Source: UBA7985 sp038141425 (lineage in GTDB: Bacteria; Pseudomonadota; Alphaproteobacteria; UBA7985). From it: a stretch of 64,000 bases of DNA. The position numbers and the translations under genes were made by a program. This document shows positions 8,505 through 17,870 of this stretch, in pieces; the first letter of the stretch is position 1, and every line of letters begins with the position of its first letter. The DNA is taken from positions 310,001-374,000 of the forward strand of contig JAYQIC010000001.1 of assembly GCA_038141425.1 (NCBI GenBank). Reading direction: 5' to 3'. The notes beneath the pieces were generated by a model. It searched no databases. It saw only the letters and a list, made by a program, of their open reading frames with translations, and had not been told where the DNA came from.

Positions 8505-9029
8505 ATGGACGTGTCCAAAATTTCGCGCGGCGAAAACCCACCCGTTGATATCAACGTCATCATCGAAGTACCGGCCAACTCCGCTGTGAAGTACGAGCTG
8601 GACAAGGACAGCGGTGCCGTGGTCGTCGACCGCATCCTGTTCACGCCGATGTTCTACCCCTGCAACTACGGCTTCATGCCCAACACCCTCTCCGACGACG
8701 GTGACCCGGTGGACGTGCTGGTTGTCGGCCGCCACGAGCTGGCGCCGGGTTCGGTGATCCGGTGTGTGCCCGTGGGCGTGCTCATGATGGAAGATGAAAA
8801 GGGCGGAGACGAGAAAATCGTCGCCGTGCCACACAAGAAGATCGACGCCCAGTACGACGGCATCACCTCCTACACCGACCTGCCGCAGAACCTCGTCGAT
8901 CAGATCGGCCACTTCTTCGAGCGCTACAAGGATCTTGAGCCCGGCAAGTGGGTCAAGGTCACCGGTTGGGGCGATGAGAAGCAGGCCGCCAAGATGATCG
9001 AAGAGGGCATGGCCCGCATCGACGGCTAA
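8505..9029 (+). CDS. ppa: inorganic pyrophosphatase, family I
   Basis: Soluble Mg-dependent pyrophosphatase that hydrolyses PPi from biosynthetic reactions. The 174-residue length is typical. The active-site signature DDGDPVDVLVV (the family D-[SGDN]-D-[PE] motif) lies at about residues 65-75, preceded by FYPCNYGFMPNT. The C-terminal region has the lysine-rich HFFERYKDLEPGKWVKV block. A strong factor-independent terminator lies 34 bp after the stop codon. Confidence 0.97.
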   Translation: MDVSKISRGENPPVDINVIIEVPANSAVKYELDKDSGAVVVDRILFTPMFYPCNYGFMPNTLSDDGDPVDVLVVGRHELAPGSVIRCVPVGVLMMEDEKGGDEKIVAVPHKKIDAQYDGITSYTDLPQNLVDQIGHFFERYKDLEPGKWVKVTGWGDEKQAAKMIEEGMARIDG

Positions 9030-9062
9030 ATCTGCTGGGTCACCTCAGCCAGTCAGGGACAG

Positions 9063-9098
9063 GCCCCGGGATCGCCGCGCGCGGTGCCGGGGCTTTTT
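9063..9098 (+). terminator. Rho-independent terminator after ppa
   Basis: A 7-bp GC stem, GCCCCGG (9063-9069) pairing with CCGGGGC (9087-9093), is followed directly by five T residues (9094-9098). It sits 34 bp after the ppa stop and before the convergent bamE gene, so it should end the glyA-to-ppa transcripts. Confidence 0.85.
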
Positions 9099-9133
9099 CC
9101 TGCGCGTCGCGAGGCAGGAGCGGCCGGAAGCGC

Positions 9134-9594
9134 CTATTCGTTGAAGCGGACCGTGCCGAAGATGGTCTGGAACAGGCCCTGCGCCGCCGAACGATCGGGT
9201 CCGTAGATGGACGAGCTTTCGGGGTCGGGTTGCTGGTTGGTATCGCCGAGAATGCCCTCGGCCACCTCGAAGCTCTGCACCACGTCATCGTCGTCAAAGA
9301 CCAGCACCACGACGCGTTGGTCGATCACCAGCGGCGGGTTCAAGGGTCGGGGACGGAGATCCTGCTTCACGTAGTACCAGATGTTGGGGTCGGCGACGCT
9401 GACTGTGATGGGGCGGCCGAAACGATCCTGCAACTCAGGTCTTGGTATCGATGCCCTTGCGGACGGTCACCAGGTCTTCGTCGCTGGGGGCGCTGCCCCG
9501 GACATCAATCTGCGCGCTGCAGCCCCAGCGCCAGCCCGAAGGCCAACAGCGAGAGCGCCACCAACACCGCGCGCACCTGTCGCGTGACAGACAT
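9134..9594 (-). CDS. bamE: outer membrane protein assembly factor BamE (SmpA/OmlA); two frameshifts
   Basis: BamE is a small lipoprotein of the beta-barrel assembly machine. The start MSVTRQVRAVLVALSLLAFG (ATG read from 9594) is a signal peptide. The frame then breaks near 9519-9526; reading on in the next frame gives a cysteine after LALG, a plausible lipobox, followed by IDVRGSAPSDEDLVTVRKG, a typical SmpA start. A second break near 9430-9434 (one extra T) separates it from LQDRFGRPITVSVAD and the WYYVKQ block typical of the domain. Both breaks are repaired by one base. Divergent from the bc1 chaperone gene, as in many alphaproteobacteria. Confidence 0.85.
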
Positions 9595-9650
9595 TCATTC
9601 CACCCCATATCTGTGGTCAGCACAGAGGCCTCAACCACGAGTTCAGTAGC

Positions 9651-10184
9651 ATGATCGGACCACTTCGGCGACTCCTCGGTCGCAGGGCTGAACCCCGCCC
9701 GCCCAGCCTCGATGGCACCGTCCGGCTTGACGCGGTCAAGGCCGTGGCCCTGCAGCCGGTTCTATTCGCGCAATGGGGCATTCCGGATCGCTTTGACGGC
9801 CGTTTTGAGGCAGTTCTGCTGCTCACGGCGGTCGAATACGCGCGGCTCGTGCGGGGTGGGGACAGCGCTGCTGCCGACACGCTGCTGGCTGCCTTCATGG
9901 AAGACGTCGAGCTGGCGCTGCAGGCCAGCGGGGTCTCTGACACCGGCATGCGCAAGAAGATGCGGCAGGTCGAGACCAGCGCTTACGCCCGGGTCGAGCG
10001 CATCGGGGCGGCACTGCGCCAAGGCACAAGCGCAGCGCCCGAGATCCTCAACAGCATGTTCGGCGGCAGCGAGGACGAGGCACCACGCGCCACCGCCGAC
10101 ACGCTGGACAGCCTGCTGCACGCCCTGTACGCCGAGCCAGAGGGACTGGCCGCTGCCACCCCGATCATCCAGCGTCTGAGCTGA
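9651..10184 (+). CDS. ubiquinol-cytochrome c chaperone family protein (CBP3-like)
   Basis: A 177-residue protein of the ubiquinol-cytochrome c chaperone family, whose mitochondrial member CBP3 assists cytochrome b/bc1 complex assembly. Family-like segments include VLFAQWGIPDRFDGRFEAV near residue 37, the LLAAFMEDVELALQASGVSD helix pair, and VRLDAVKAVALQP. The conserved pattern GVSDTGMRKKMRQVETSAYARV is typical. The neighbourhood bamE / CBP3-like / DUF177 is a recurring alphaproteobacterial one and supports the call. The function in bacteria is inferred from the family, not shown here. Confidence 0.85.
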   Translation: MIGPLRRLLGRRAEPRPPSLDGTVRLDAVKAVALQPVLFAQWGIPDRFDGRFEAVLLLTAVEYARLVRGGDSAAADTLLAAFMEDVELALQASGVSDTGMRKKMRQVETSAYARVERIGAALRQGTSAAPEILNSMFGGSEDEAPRATADTLDSLLHALYAEPEGLAAATPIIQRLS

Positions 10185-10213
10185 TCAACGCCCTAGCTGA
10201 ACCGAGCCGCCCT

Positions 10214-10777
10214 GTGACCAAGCACCATGACCCCCTGACCAACCCAATCGAATGGCCCCGCGACGGCTGGCGGGACCGCCTTGCGGTTTCGGCCGAGGCT
10301 GCCCGGTCCATCGCCGAACAATTGGAGTTGCAAGCGGCGCCTGACGATCTCAGCCTGAGCGTAGACGCCGATCTGAGCGCAGGCGGCAAGGAACTGGTTT
10401 ACCGGCTTTCGCTGAGCGGGACGGTGACACAAGCCTGCGTGGTCACGCTGGAGCCACTGGAAACAACGCTGGACGAGAGCTTCATCCGTCGGTTTCGGGA
10501 GGGCAGTTTCCGCGATGAGCTGGAGGTCGAGATCGCCGCTGCCGATGGCGATATCGCAACCCTGAACGAAGACCTCGAACCGTGGCCACGCTCGGTGGAT
10601 GAGCGGCCCAGCCTGCTCGATTTTGTGGTCGAGCATCTCGGGCTGATCCTCGATCCCTACCCACGCAAGCAGGGGACAGAGACCGATGCGGGGCTGCTGC
10701 AGGATCCCATCGACCAGCCGGAGACCATGAGCCCGTTCGCGGCGCTGGCCTCACTGAAATCCAAACCTGAAGACTAA
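10214..10777 (+). CDS. YceD/DUF177 family protein
   Basis: A 187-residue member of the YceD (DUF177) family, linked to 23S rRNA metabolism in plants and often adjacent to rpmF or plsX in bacteria. The conserved cysteine-containing strand TQACVVTLEPLETTLDESF and the acidic block LDFVVEHLGLILDPYPRK are visible. Translation starts at GTG 10214, 29 bp after the chaperone gene, so the two are probably co-transcribed. The usual downstream neighbours (rpmF, plsX, fabH) are missing; instead trpE ends 41 bp away on the other strand, a possible rearrangement junction. Confidence 0.88.
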   Translation: MTKHHDPLTNPIEWPRDGWRDRLAVSAEAARSIAEQLELQAAPDDLSLSVDADLSAGGKELVYRLSLSGTVTQACVVTLEPLETTLDESFIRRFREGSFRDELEVEIAAADGDIATLNEDLEPWPRSVDERPSLLDFVVEHLGLILDPYPRKQGTETDAGLLQDPIDQPETMSPFAALASLKSKPED

Positions 10778-10818
10778 GGCGGCCGACAGCCGCACTATAC
10801 ACCGGGTCGAAGTCGGGG

Positions 10819-12351
10819 TCAGTTGTTATCCGACGAGCGGGCAACGCGGATGGCTTCCTGTGCTGCGCGGAACAGCGCCGCTGACTTGTGCTCGCACTCG
10901 GCCTGTTCCATCGCCGGGACCGAGTCCGCGACGACCCCTGCCCCAGCCTGCACGTACAGCTTGCCGTCCTTGACCACCGACGTGCGCAAGGCAATGCAGG
11001 TGTCCAGCTCGCCCGTTGCAGAGATATAGCCCACGGCCCCGGCGTAGACGCCGCGCTGGCTGGGCTCGAGTTCGTCGATTATCTCCATCGCGCGGACCTT
11101 GGGCGCCCCGGATACGGTCCCGGCAGGAAAGCCCGAGCCCAGAGCCGCAAAGGCGTCGACGTCTTCGCGGACCTTGCCGACGACGTTGGAGGTGATGTGC
11201 ATGACGTGGCTGAAGCGCTCGACCACCATCTTTTCCGTGACTTCGACGGTGCCAATCTGCGCCACCCGCCCGACGTCGTTGCGCCCGAGATCCAGCAGCA
11301 TGAGGTGCTCGGCCAGCTCCTTGGGGTCGTTGCTGAGTTCCTGCTCCAGCGCGTTATCCTCGGCCAGCGTCTTGCCCCGCGGCCGGGTTCCGGCGATCGG
11401 GCGGATGGTGATCTGCTCCTCCCGCACCCGTACCAGAATTTCCGGGCTCGCGCCGACGATGCTGAAATCGCCCATGTTCAGGTGGAACATAAACGGCGAA
11501 GGATTGACCCGGCGCAGGGCGCGATAAAGCGCTGAGGACGGCAGGTCGAAATCGGTCTCGAACCGCTGGGACAGGACGACCTGAAAGATGTCGCCGGCGA
11601 TGATGTATTCCTTGGCGACCTCGACCATCTGCTCGTACTCGGCAGCGGTGAAATTGGAGGTGCGCTCGGGCAGCTCCAGCAGGCTCGTCTGGCCCCGGCT
11701 GGCGGCTTCGCGGTCTGCGGGCACCGGCGCCTGCAGCTGCGCGACGAGATCATCCAGCCGCTGCTCGCCTCGGGCAAAGGCCGCCGCCGGCGCCTCATCC
11801 GTATCGGGCCAAAGCGGTGTCACCAGATAGAGCGTGTCAAAGGCACGGTCGAAGACAATCACCGCGCGCGGACGCAGCAGCATGGCGTCGGGGACGTCGA
11901 TATCACGCGGGTTGGCGTGGGCAGAGCGCTCGAAGTACTGCACCATTTCGTAGCCGAAATAGCCGAACACGCCCGCCGACATGGGCGGCAACGGCGCCGG
12001 GATATCGGCGCGGGCTGCGTCAGAGAAGGCGCGCAGGCTGTCCATGGTGCTGCGCTCGATCAGCTCGTCGGTCCAGGTGACCTCGCCCGCAGCATCGCGG
12101 TCGCCGATGCGGGTCTTGTCACCGGCGTGGTGCCAGACCCGGTCAGGATCAATGCCAATGAAGGAATACCGCCCGAGGCTCTCCCCGCCCTCCACGCTCT
12201 CGAACATAAGCGACAGGTCGTCGAAGGCACCGAGCTTCAGCGCCGCGGCGACGGGGGTTTCAAGCTCGGCCGACGCCGTCCGCCACAGCAGGTACCCGCG
12301 CCCTGCGTTCCGGGCGGCGAGGTATTCGTCAAATGCTGTGTCTGAAGTCAT
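10819..12351 (-). CDS. trpE: anthranilate synthase component I
   Basis: TrpE, with the TrpG amidotransferase, converts chorismate and glutamine to anthranilate, the first step of tryptophan synthesis. The 510-residue protein is intact. Chorismate-binding motifs PIAGTRPRG, LDLGRNDVGRVA and GTVSGAPKVRAM are present, as is the N-terminal domain with ESVEGGESLGRYSFIG, where the tryptophan feedback site normally lies. It follows ppiD by 52 bp on the same strand. Its usual partners trpG-trpD-trpC are about 28 kb away on the opposite strand. No trp leader peptide or attenuator was recognised. Confidence 0.97.
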   Translation of the reverse strand: MTSDTAFDEYLAARNAGRGYLLWRTASAELETPVAAALKLGAFDDLSLMFESVEGGESLGRYSFIGIDPDRVWHHAGDKTRIGDRDAAGEVTWTDELIERSTMDSLRAFSDAARADIPAPLPPMSAGVFGYFGYEMVQYFERSAHANPRDIDVPDAMLLRPRAVIVFDRAFDTLYLVTPLWPDTDEAPAAAFARGEQRLDDLVAQLQAPVPADREAASRGQTSLLELPERTSNFTAAEYEQMVEVAKEYIIAGDIFQVVLSQRFETDFDLPSSALYRALRRVNPSPFMFHLNMGDFSIVGASPEILVRVREEQITIRPIAGTRPRGKTLAEDNALEQELSNDPKELAEHLMLLDLGRNDVGRVAQIGTVEVTEKMVVERFSHVMHITSNVVGKVREDVDAFAALGSGFPAGTVSGAPKVRAMEIIDELEPSQRGVYAGAVGYISATGELDTCIALRTSVVKDGKLYVQAGAGVVADSVPAMEQAECEHKSAALFRAAQEAIRVARSSDNN

Positions 12352-12403
12352 GACACTTCCGGTTCGTCGAGGGTCAGAGGCCCGAGGGTTAGGGGCCGGA
12401 GAC

Positions 12404-14418
12404 TTACATGCCTGCGCTGTTATGGCCGCCCTGATCGGCGTAGGTCCGGCCTTCCAGACGCACCTGCCCGTCCCCGCCGGAGCGAAGGTCGAGGTAGGCG
12501 TTGAGCCCGGAGGTCACGGCACGGTCCATGATCAGGTCGTTGATGTTGATGCGCACGGTCTCGCGCACCGCCTCGCGAAAGGCGCGCTGTAGCTCGTCGT
12601 CGTACTGGAAGGCGAACTGCGCTTCGATCCCGGCCAGTGCATCAGCGTCAGCCTCTGCATCGGCGGCGCGGGCGTCGCGCACCAGCACGATGTTGAAGCC
12701 GGTGTTGGTGACACCGCTGACCACGTCACCCGCCGCGGCACCATCGATGGCGTCGGTCGGCACGGAGAAGCGCAGCAGGTCGGCCAGCGTCAGGCCTTCG
12801 CGCGTTTCGATTGTCAGCCCGGCTTCGGCCGCGTAGGCGGCAAAGCCCTCTGCATCACTGGCCGTGGCCATAGCCTCTTCACCCAGCGCCGTCAGCAGAT
12901 CGCGGCGGGTGGCTTCGGTGTAGGCGATGCGCAGGCGCGGCTCGGCTTCCTCGAAGGTCAGCGGGCGGGTTTCTTCAACCCCGTCCACGCGGAGGATGAA
13001 CAGGCCATCATCGCCGAATGAGTTGCGGAAGCCGGTCTGGCCAACGGGCGCTGAGAACACTTCGCCGATGATCTTAGCGTTGAAGGGCACGCCCTCGACC
13101 CGGGCGTCGGGGCCGCTCTGGGCCATTTCGCCAGAGATGACAGGCAGGTCGACCTGCGCCGCGGCCTCTTCGAGCGACATGGTGCCAACGAGCCCGTCGA
13201 GCTCGTCAAACCGGGCGCCGAGGATGGTGGATGCCTGTGGACCTGCAACGGCCAGCCGTGCGGTCGGGCGGTAGTCTTCAAACGACTGAATCTCCGGCGC
13301 CTGAATGTCGTAGACTTCGATCAGCGAGAAGCGGCCGCCGTCCTCGACCACGTCCAGCATGCCGACTTCGGTTGCGGCGGTGAAGGCAGCGTTAATCGCT
13401 TCGCGGCCGTAGGAGATCGGGCGCAGACCCACATCGTTCGGGGTCGCAACACCAGCTGCGGCTGCGGCGTCCTCGAAGCTCTGACCGCCGCGAACGGCGT
13501 CGACGATGCTCTGGGCAAGGTCTCGGTCGTCCAGCGACAGCTGCTTGTAGGCCCACTGGGTGCCAACCTCAGCACGGGCGACATATTCGTCGTAGGTCGC
13601 CTGCAGGTCTTCTTCGGTGACCTCGATGCTGTCGATCAGATCAGCCGGGGTCAGGAAAATACCGGTGAAGCTGCGGAATTCAGGGCGCTGGTACGCGACA
13701 GGGTCTCGTCGAGGATCGCCTGCAGCTGCTCGGTGGTCGGCTCAGGCACTTCGACCGTATCCGGGGAAATGGCCACGTAGTCGATATCGTAGCGCCACCA
13801 GCGGGCGTTGAACTCAGCCAGCGCCACAGCACTCGGCACCGGTGCAATCGCGGTGTTGGTCTCGTTATCGAACACCAGATCGTCGGCGACCGTGAACAGG
13901 CGGGTGGAAGCCAGCTCGGCCGCCGTTTCGCGCAGGAAGGCACGCTCGGTCAGGCCCTGGTAGGCCAGCGAGTTGGACATGCGGCGTTCGCTGAACTGTC
14001 CGGTCACCGGGTCGGTGAACACGCCCTGAACGTAATCGGAGAGCTCGGCTTCTGAGGCGGTCAGTCCCAGCTGGGCGGCCTGCGCCTGAAACGCGACCTG
14101 ATTCACCAGCCGGTCTTCGGTGGTGCCTTTGACCGAAGCGATCAGGCCGAAGTCCTCGAACTGCTCCGCGGTGGTCAGCGGCAGACCAAGCTGTGTCTCG
14201 AACCGCTGGGCAATCTGGAAGAAGGCATTGCGCGCTTCCGTGGCGATTTCCAGCTCGTTGATCCGCTCACCCCCGGCGTTAATGCCCGTGCTCACCCGTG
14301 AGGAAGTGAACAGGCTGATCGAACCCACAATACCGGACCCGAGCAGGAGCACCGCGAGGAGGACCAGAACGGCTTTACCCGCTATCGACTGCGCAAAGGC
14401 GCGAAGACCACCCATCAT
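12404..14418 (-). CDS. ppiD: SurA N-terminal/PpiD-type peptidylprolyl isomerase (one frameshift)
   Basis: A membrane-anchored periplasmic chaperone/parvulin-type isomerase. The N-terminus (MMGGLRAFAQSIAGKAVLV) leads into one transmembrane helix at about residues 14-35, then the SurA-N-like helical region, a parvulin-like domain and a C-terminal helical tail. Two pieces are in different frames: 14418 to about 13695, ending in LDETLS, and the rest, resuming at YQRPEFRSFTGIFLTPADL. One missing base near 13690-13697 joins them, giving about 671 residues, slightly longer than E. coli PpiD. It is divergent from tpiA and precedes trpE, the usual alphaproteobacterial tpiA-ppiD-trpE order. Confidence 0.87.
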
Positions 14419-14619
14419 GATAAAATCTGCCTAACGTCTTTCGTTTTACCGTTGCCGGGATCCGCGCAGAAACGCGCCGGCACCAGAATGATTTAGTCAT
14501 TCAACCGCGCCCCCGCAAATAACGGAGTCGCGAGTGCAAAGCTTTCGCGTGACAGACCACAATTTCAGGTCCTAAACAAGGCGCAGCAGCAATTCCCTGA
14601 ACGAAGGAAGGCAGGACCC

Positions 14620-15356
14620 ATGTTTATTGCCGGCAACTGGAAGATGAACGGAACGCTGGATGAGGCGCGTGCGCTGGCTCGCGCGCTGGTCGAACAGCTG
14701 CCCGCTGGCGCGCCAGAACCGCGCTGTTCCCCCCGGCCCCGCACCTGACGGCTGTGCTCGAAGAAGTCGCCGACAGCCCGATTTTTGTCGGGGGACAGGA
14801 CTGCTCGCCCCACCCCAACGGCGCCCATACCGGCGACATTTCGGCGGCCATGCTGGTCGATCTCGGTGCGCGCGGGGTTATCGTCGGTCACTCGGAACGT
14901 CGCACCAACCACGGCGAGACCGACGCGCAGGTGCTGGCCAAGGTGACCGCCGGCATGCAGGCGGGGATCGGCGTGATCCTGTGCGTTGGTGAAACCCTCG
15001 AACAACGCGACGCCGGACAGGCGGAAGCCGTGGTCCGTGGGCAACTTGCCGCAGGCCTGCCGGAGACCCTCTCCAGAGATGCCATCACCATCGCTTACGA
15101 GCCGGTCTGGGCCATCGGCACCGGCAAGGTTGCCACCCGCGACGATATCTCCGCCATGCACAGCATGATCCGGGCCTGGCTGCGCGAACACCGCCCTACG
15201 CTGGCCGAGACCTTCATCCTCTACGGTGGATCGGTCAAAGCCACCAACGCCGACGACGTTTTTGCCGCCGAGGAGGTTGGCGGCGCGCTGGTGGGTGGCG
15301 CGAGCCTGAAATCCGACGATTTTCTGGGGATTATCACGGCTGCCATGAACGCCTGA
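14620..15356 (+). CDS. tpiA: triose-phosphate isomerase (one frameshift)
   Basis: TpiA interconverts dihydroxyacetone phosphate and glyceraldehyde-3-phosphate. The start ATG at 14620 follows GGAAGG and gives MFIAGNWKMNG, with the catalytic Asn and Lys. The catalytic His is in GHSERR and the catalytic Glu in YEPVWAIGTG; the phosphate-gripping YGGSV and GGASL loops are also present. The frame breaks between about 14715 and 14730: the first piece reads into a stop, whereas the next frame gives TALFPPAPHLTAVLEEV, exactly the expected sequence. One missing base explains it. Length when joined is about 245 residues, normal for the family. secG follows 77 bp later. Confidence 0.92.
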
Positions 15357-15433
15357 ATGCGCTCTGCCCTTCCATTCTGGCGCCGGTTGTCCTACCTACG
15401 CCCTTGAAACGACAAGACAGATGAGTTTGCAGC

Positions 15434-15952
15434 ATGATTATCGGCTTGCTTTTGTCCATCCAGGTTCTGGTTGCCTTCGCATTGATCGCGATTGTGCTGA
15501 TCCAGCAGACCGACAATTCCGGCCTCGGCCTCGCGGGCGCGGGCGGCGGTGACGCCAGCTCCCTGCTGCAGACGCGTGCCTCGGCCAGCTTCCTGACCCG
15601 GGCAACCTCCGGGCTGGCGGCGGCCTTCATGCTGGTCAGCCTCGCTCAGGGCATCCTCGCAGGTGGTTACGGCTCCTCTGGTGGTTTCATTTCCAACACC
15701 CTGGGTCTGACGACTCCGGCAGCCGAAATCGACAATTCCGCGGCGTTTAACCCGATTGTCTTCGACGATGGCGCTGCGGCGGGCGAGGAAAATACCGGCA
15801 CGGATACATCAAACCTGCTGTTTGATCCGACCATTTCCGTCGACGAGTCGGCCCCGGCAGCGGCAGAAATCCCCGCCGATACGGGCTCTGATGGTGCTGC
15901 AGCCTCCGATAATGGTGCTGCCACGGACACAGCCACAACTGATTCGCAGTAA
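15434..15952 (+). CDS. secG: preprotein translocase subunit SecG with long acidic tail
   Basis: SecG is the small accessory subunit of the SecYEG channel. Two transmembrane helices flank the conserved cytosolic loop: residues 2-24 (IIGLLLSIQVLVAFALIAIV) and about 53-73. The loop carries the Gly-rich block and FLTRAT, the family signature. From about residue 90 a tail of roughly 80 residues, rich in Asp, Ala, Ser and Thr, extends the protein to 172 residues compared with about 110 in E. coli; such tails are common in alphaproteobacterial SecG. The order tpiA-secG-pyrG is conserved across the class. Confidence 0.93.
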   Translation: MIIGLLLSIQVLVAFALIAIVLIQQTDNSGLGLAGAGGGDASSLLQTRASASFLTRATSGLAAAFMLVSLAQGILAGGYGSSGGFISNTLGLTTPAAEIDNSAAFNPIVFDDGAAAGEENTGTDTSNLLFDPTISVDESAPAAAEIPADTGSDGAAASDNGAATDTATTDSQ

Positions 15953-16000
15953 CAGCACGGCTGCACGTCGCAAACGGGGCGAGACTCTTCTTGCGTCCCT

Positions 16001-16018
16001 ATAACGTTATGCGCATAA
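16001..16018. promoter_or_regulatory. two overlapping palindromes immediately upstream of pyrG
   Basis: ATAACGTTAT (16001-16010) and TTATGCGCATAA (16007-16018) are both perfect dyads that share four bases and end 9 bp before the pyrG ATG. No purine-rich ribosome-binding site is visible in the A-rich stretch that follows. The position would suit an operator or a translation-controlling element; the regulator is unknown. Confidence 0.35.
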
Positions 16019-16027
16019 AAAACGCCC

Positions 16028-17659
16028 ATGACACGGTATATCTTCATAACCGGTGGCGTGGTCTCCTCGCTGGGCAAAGGCCTGGCGAGTGCGGCGCTTG
16101 CCTCCCTGCTGCAGGCGCGCGGATTTAAAGTCCGCCTGCGCAAACTCGACCCCTATCTCAACGTCGATCCGGGCACCATGAGCCCCTACCAGCACGGCGA
16201 GGTCTACGTGACCGACGACGGGGCTGAGACCGACCTCGATCTGGGACACTATGAACGCTTCACCGGGGTGTCGGCGCTGCAGTCCGACAACGTCACGACC
16301 GGCCGGATTTATTCCGACATCCTCGCCAAGGAGCGGAAGGGCGAATACCTCGGCGCGACCGTGCAGGTCGTCCCGCACGTCACCAACGCCATCAAGGATT
16401 TTGCCCTTGCCGATCTCAACGGCGAGGACTTCGTGATCTGCGAGATCGGCGGCACGGTCGGCGATATCGAAGGCGCCCCCTTCCTCGAAGCCATCCGCCA
16501 GCTGGGCTACAAGCTCGGCCGCGAGCGCGCCCTGTTCCTGCATCTGACGCTGGTGCCCTACATCGCGGCAGCCGGTGAGCTGAAAACCAAGCCGACCCAG
16601 CACTCGGTCAAGGAGCTGCAGTCCGTGGGCATCCACCCGGATATTCTGCTGTGCCGCGCCGACCGCGAGATCCCAGAAAACGAGCGCGCCAAGATCGCCC
16701 TGTTCTGCAACCTCGATCAGAGCGCCGTGATTCAGGCGCTGGACGTGGACAGCATTTACCGCGTGCCGCTGAGCTACCACGAAGAAGGCCTCGACCGCGA
16801 AGTCCTGCGCCACTTCAACCTGACCAGCCCGGAGCCCGACCTGAGCCGGTGGCAGGAGATCGTCAAGCGCGTGACCGAGCCCGAGGGCAAGGTCACCATC
16901 GGCGTGGTTGGCAAGTACGTGAACCTGCTCGATGCCTATAAGTCGCTGGCCGAAGCCCTGACCCACGGCGGCATCGCCAACAACGCCAAGGTCGAGATGC
17001 GCTGGATCGATTCGGAGATTTTCGAGGAAGAAGACCCCGAACTGCACCTCTCCGGTGTCCACGGCATCCTCGTGCCCGGAGGCTTTGGCGAGCGCGGGTC
17101 AAGCGGCAAGATTGCCGCCGTCCGGCATGCGCGCGAGCGGCAGATCCCCTACTTCGGCATCTGCTTCGGCATGCAGATGGCAGTGCTGGAGATGGCGCGG
17201 AACCTCGCCGGCATCGAAAACGCGGCCTCCTCGGAATTTGGTGCGACCAACCAGCCGGTGGTCGGCCTGATGACCGAGTGGGAGCGCGACGGCGACATCC
17301 AACGCCGCAGCGACGATGACGATCTGGGCGGCACCATGCGTCTGGGCGCCTACGACTGCAAACTCTCCGCCGGGACCCGCGTTGCGGACATCTACGGGAC
17401 GGAGATGATCAGCGAGCGCCACCGCCACCGTTACGAGGTCAACCCGACTTACCGTGCTGAGCTGGAAAAAGCCGGCGTGGTGTTCTCGGGCCTGTCGCCG
17501 GACGAGCGGCTGCCGGAAATCATCGAACTGCCGGAAAGCGAGCACCCGTGGTTTGTCGGGGTGCAGTTCCATCCGGAGCTGAAGTCCCGCCCGTTCGAGC
17601 CGCACCCGCTGTTTGTCTCCTTCATCAACGCCGCCGTCACCCAGAGCCGCCTCGTTTAG
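16028..17659 (+). CDS. pyrG: CTP synthase
   Basis: PyrG aminates UTP to CTP using glutamine and ATP. The 543-residue protein is intact. The N-terminal synthase domain starts with MTRYIFITGGVVSSLGKGLA (P-loop), and the C-terminal class I glutamine amidotransferase domain has LVPGGFGERG and the nucleophile cysteine in GICFGMQMAV (about residue 380), with the catalytic His and Glu in QFHPELKSRP near the C-terminus. It lies 75 bp after secG and is followed by a 211-bp gap. kdsA, which often sits between pyrG and eno in this class, is absent. Confidence 0.98.
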   Translation: MTRYIFITGGVVSSLGKGLASAALASLLQARGFKVRLRKLDPYLNVDPGTMSPYQHGEVYVTDDGAETDLDLGHYERFTGVSALQSDNVTTGRIYSDILAKERKGEYLGATVQVVPHVTNAIKDFALADLNGEDFVICEIGGTVGDIEGAPFLEAIRQLGYKLGRERALFLHLTLVPYIAAAGELKTKPTQHSVKELQSVGIHPDILLCRADREIPENERAKIALFCNLDQSAVIQALDVDSIYRVPLSYHEEGLDREVLRHFNLTSPEPDLSRWQEIVKRVTEPEGKVTIGVVGKYVNLLDAYKSLAEALTHGGIANNAKVEMRWIDSEIFEEEDPELHLSGVHGILVPGGFGERGSSGKIAAVRHARERQIPYFGICFGMQMAVLEMARNLAGIENAASSEFGATNQPVVGLMTEWERDGDIQRRSDDDDLGGTMRLGAYDCKLSAGTRVADIYGTEMISERHRHRYEVNPTYRAELEKAGVVFSGLSPDERLPEIIELPESEHPWFVGVQFHPELKSRPFEPHPLFVSFINAAVTQSRLV

Positions 17660-17870
17660 TCTGACGACACCCGGCGCATCGGTTTTGGGGCTGTTGGGGG
17701 GGGTGTTATGCCTCCCAGCGGGCGCTTCTATGCTCCGAGGGCACTAGGAAGAGGCGACTGAAAAGATTAGACAAATTGCAGTTTAACGCGCGGTGTTGTC
17801 CCGCAGGTATCGGGGCTGACCCGGCTCCGCCCCATCGGCCCGCGCCCGAATTCAGAAAGAAAACAGACCT

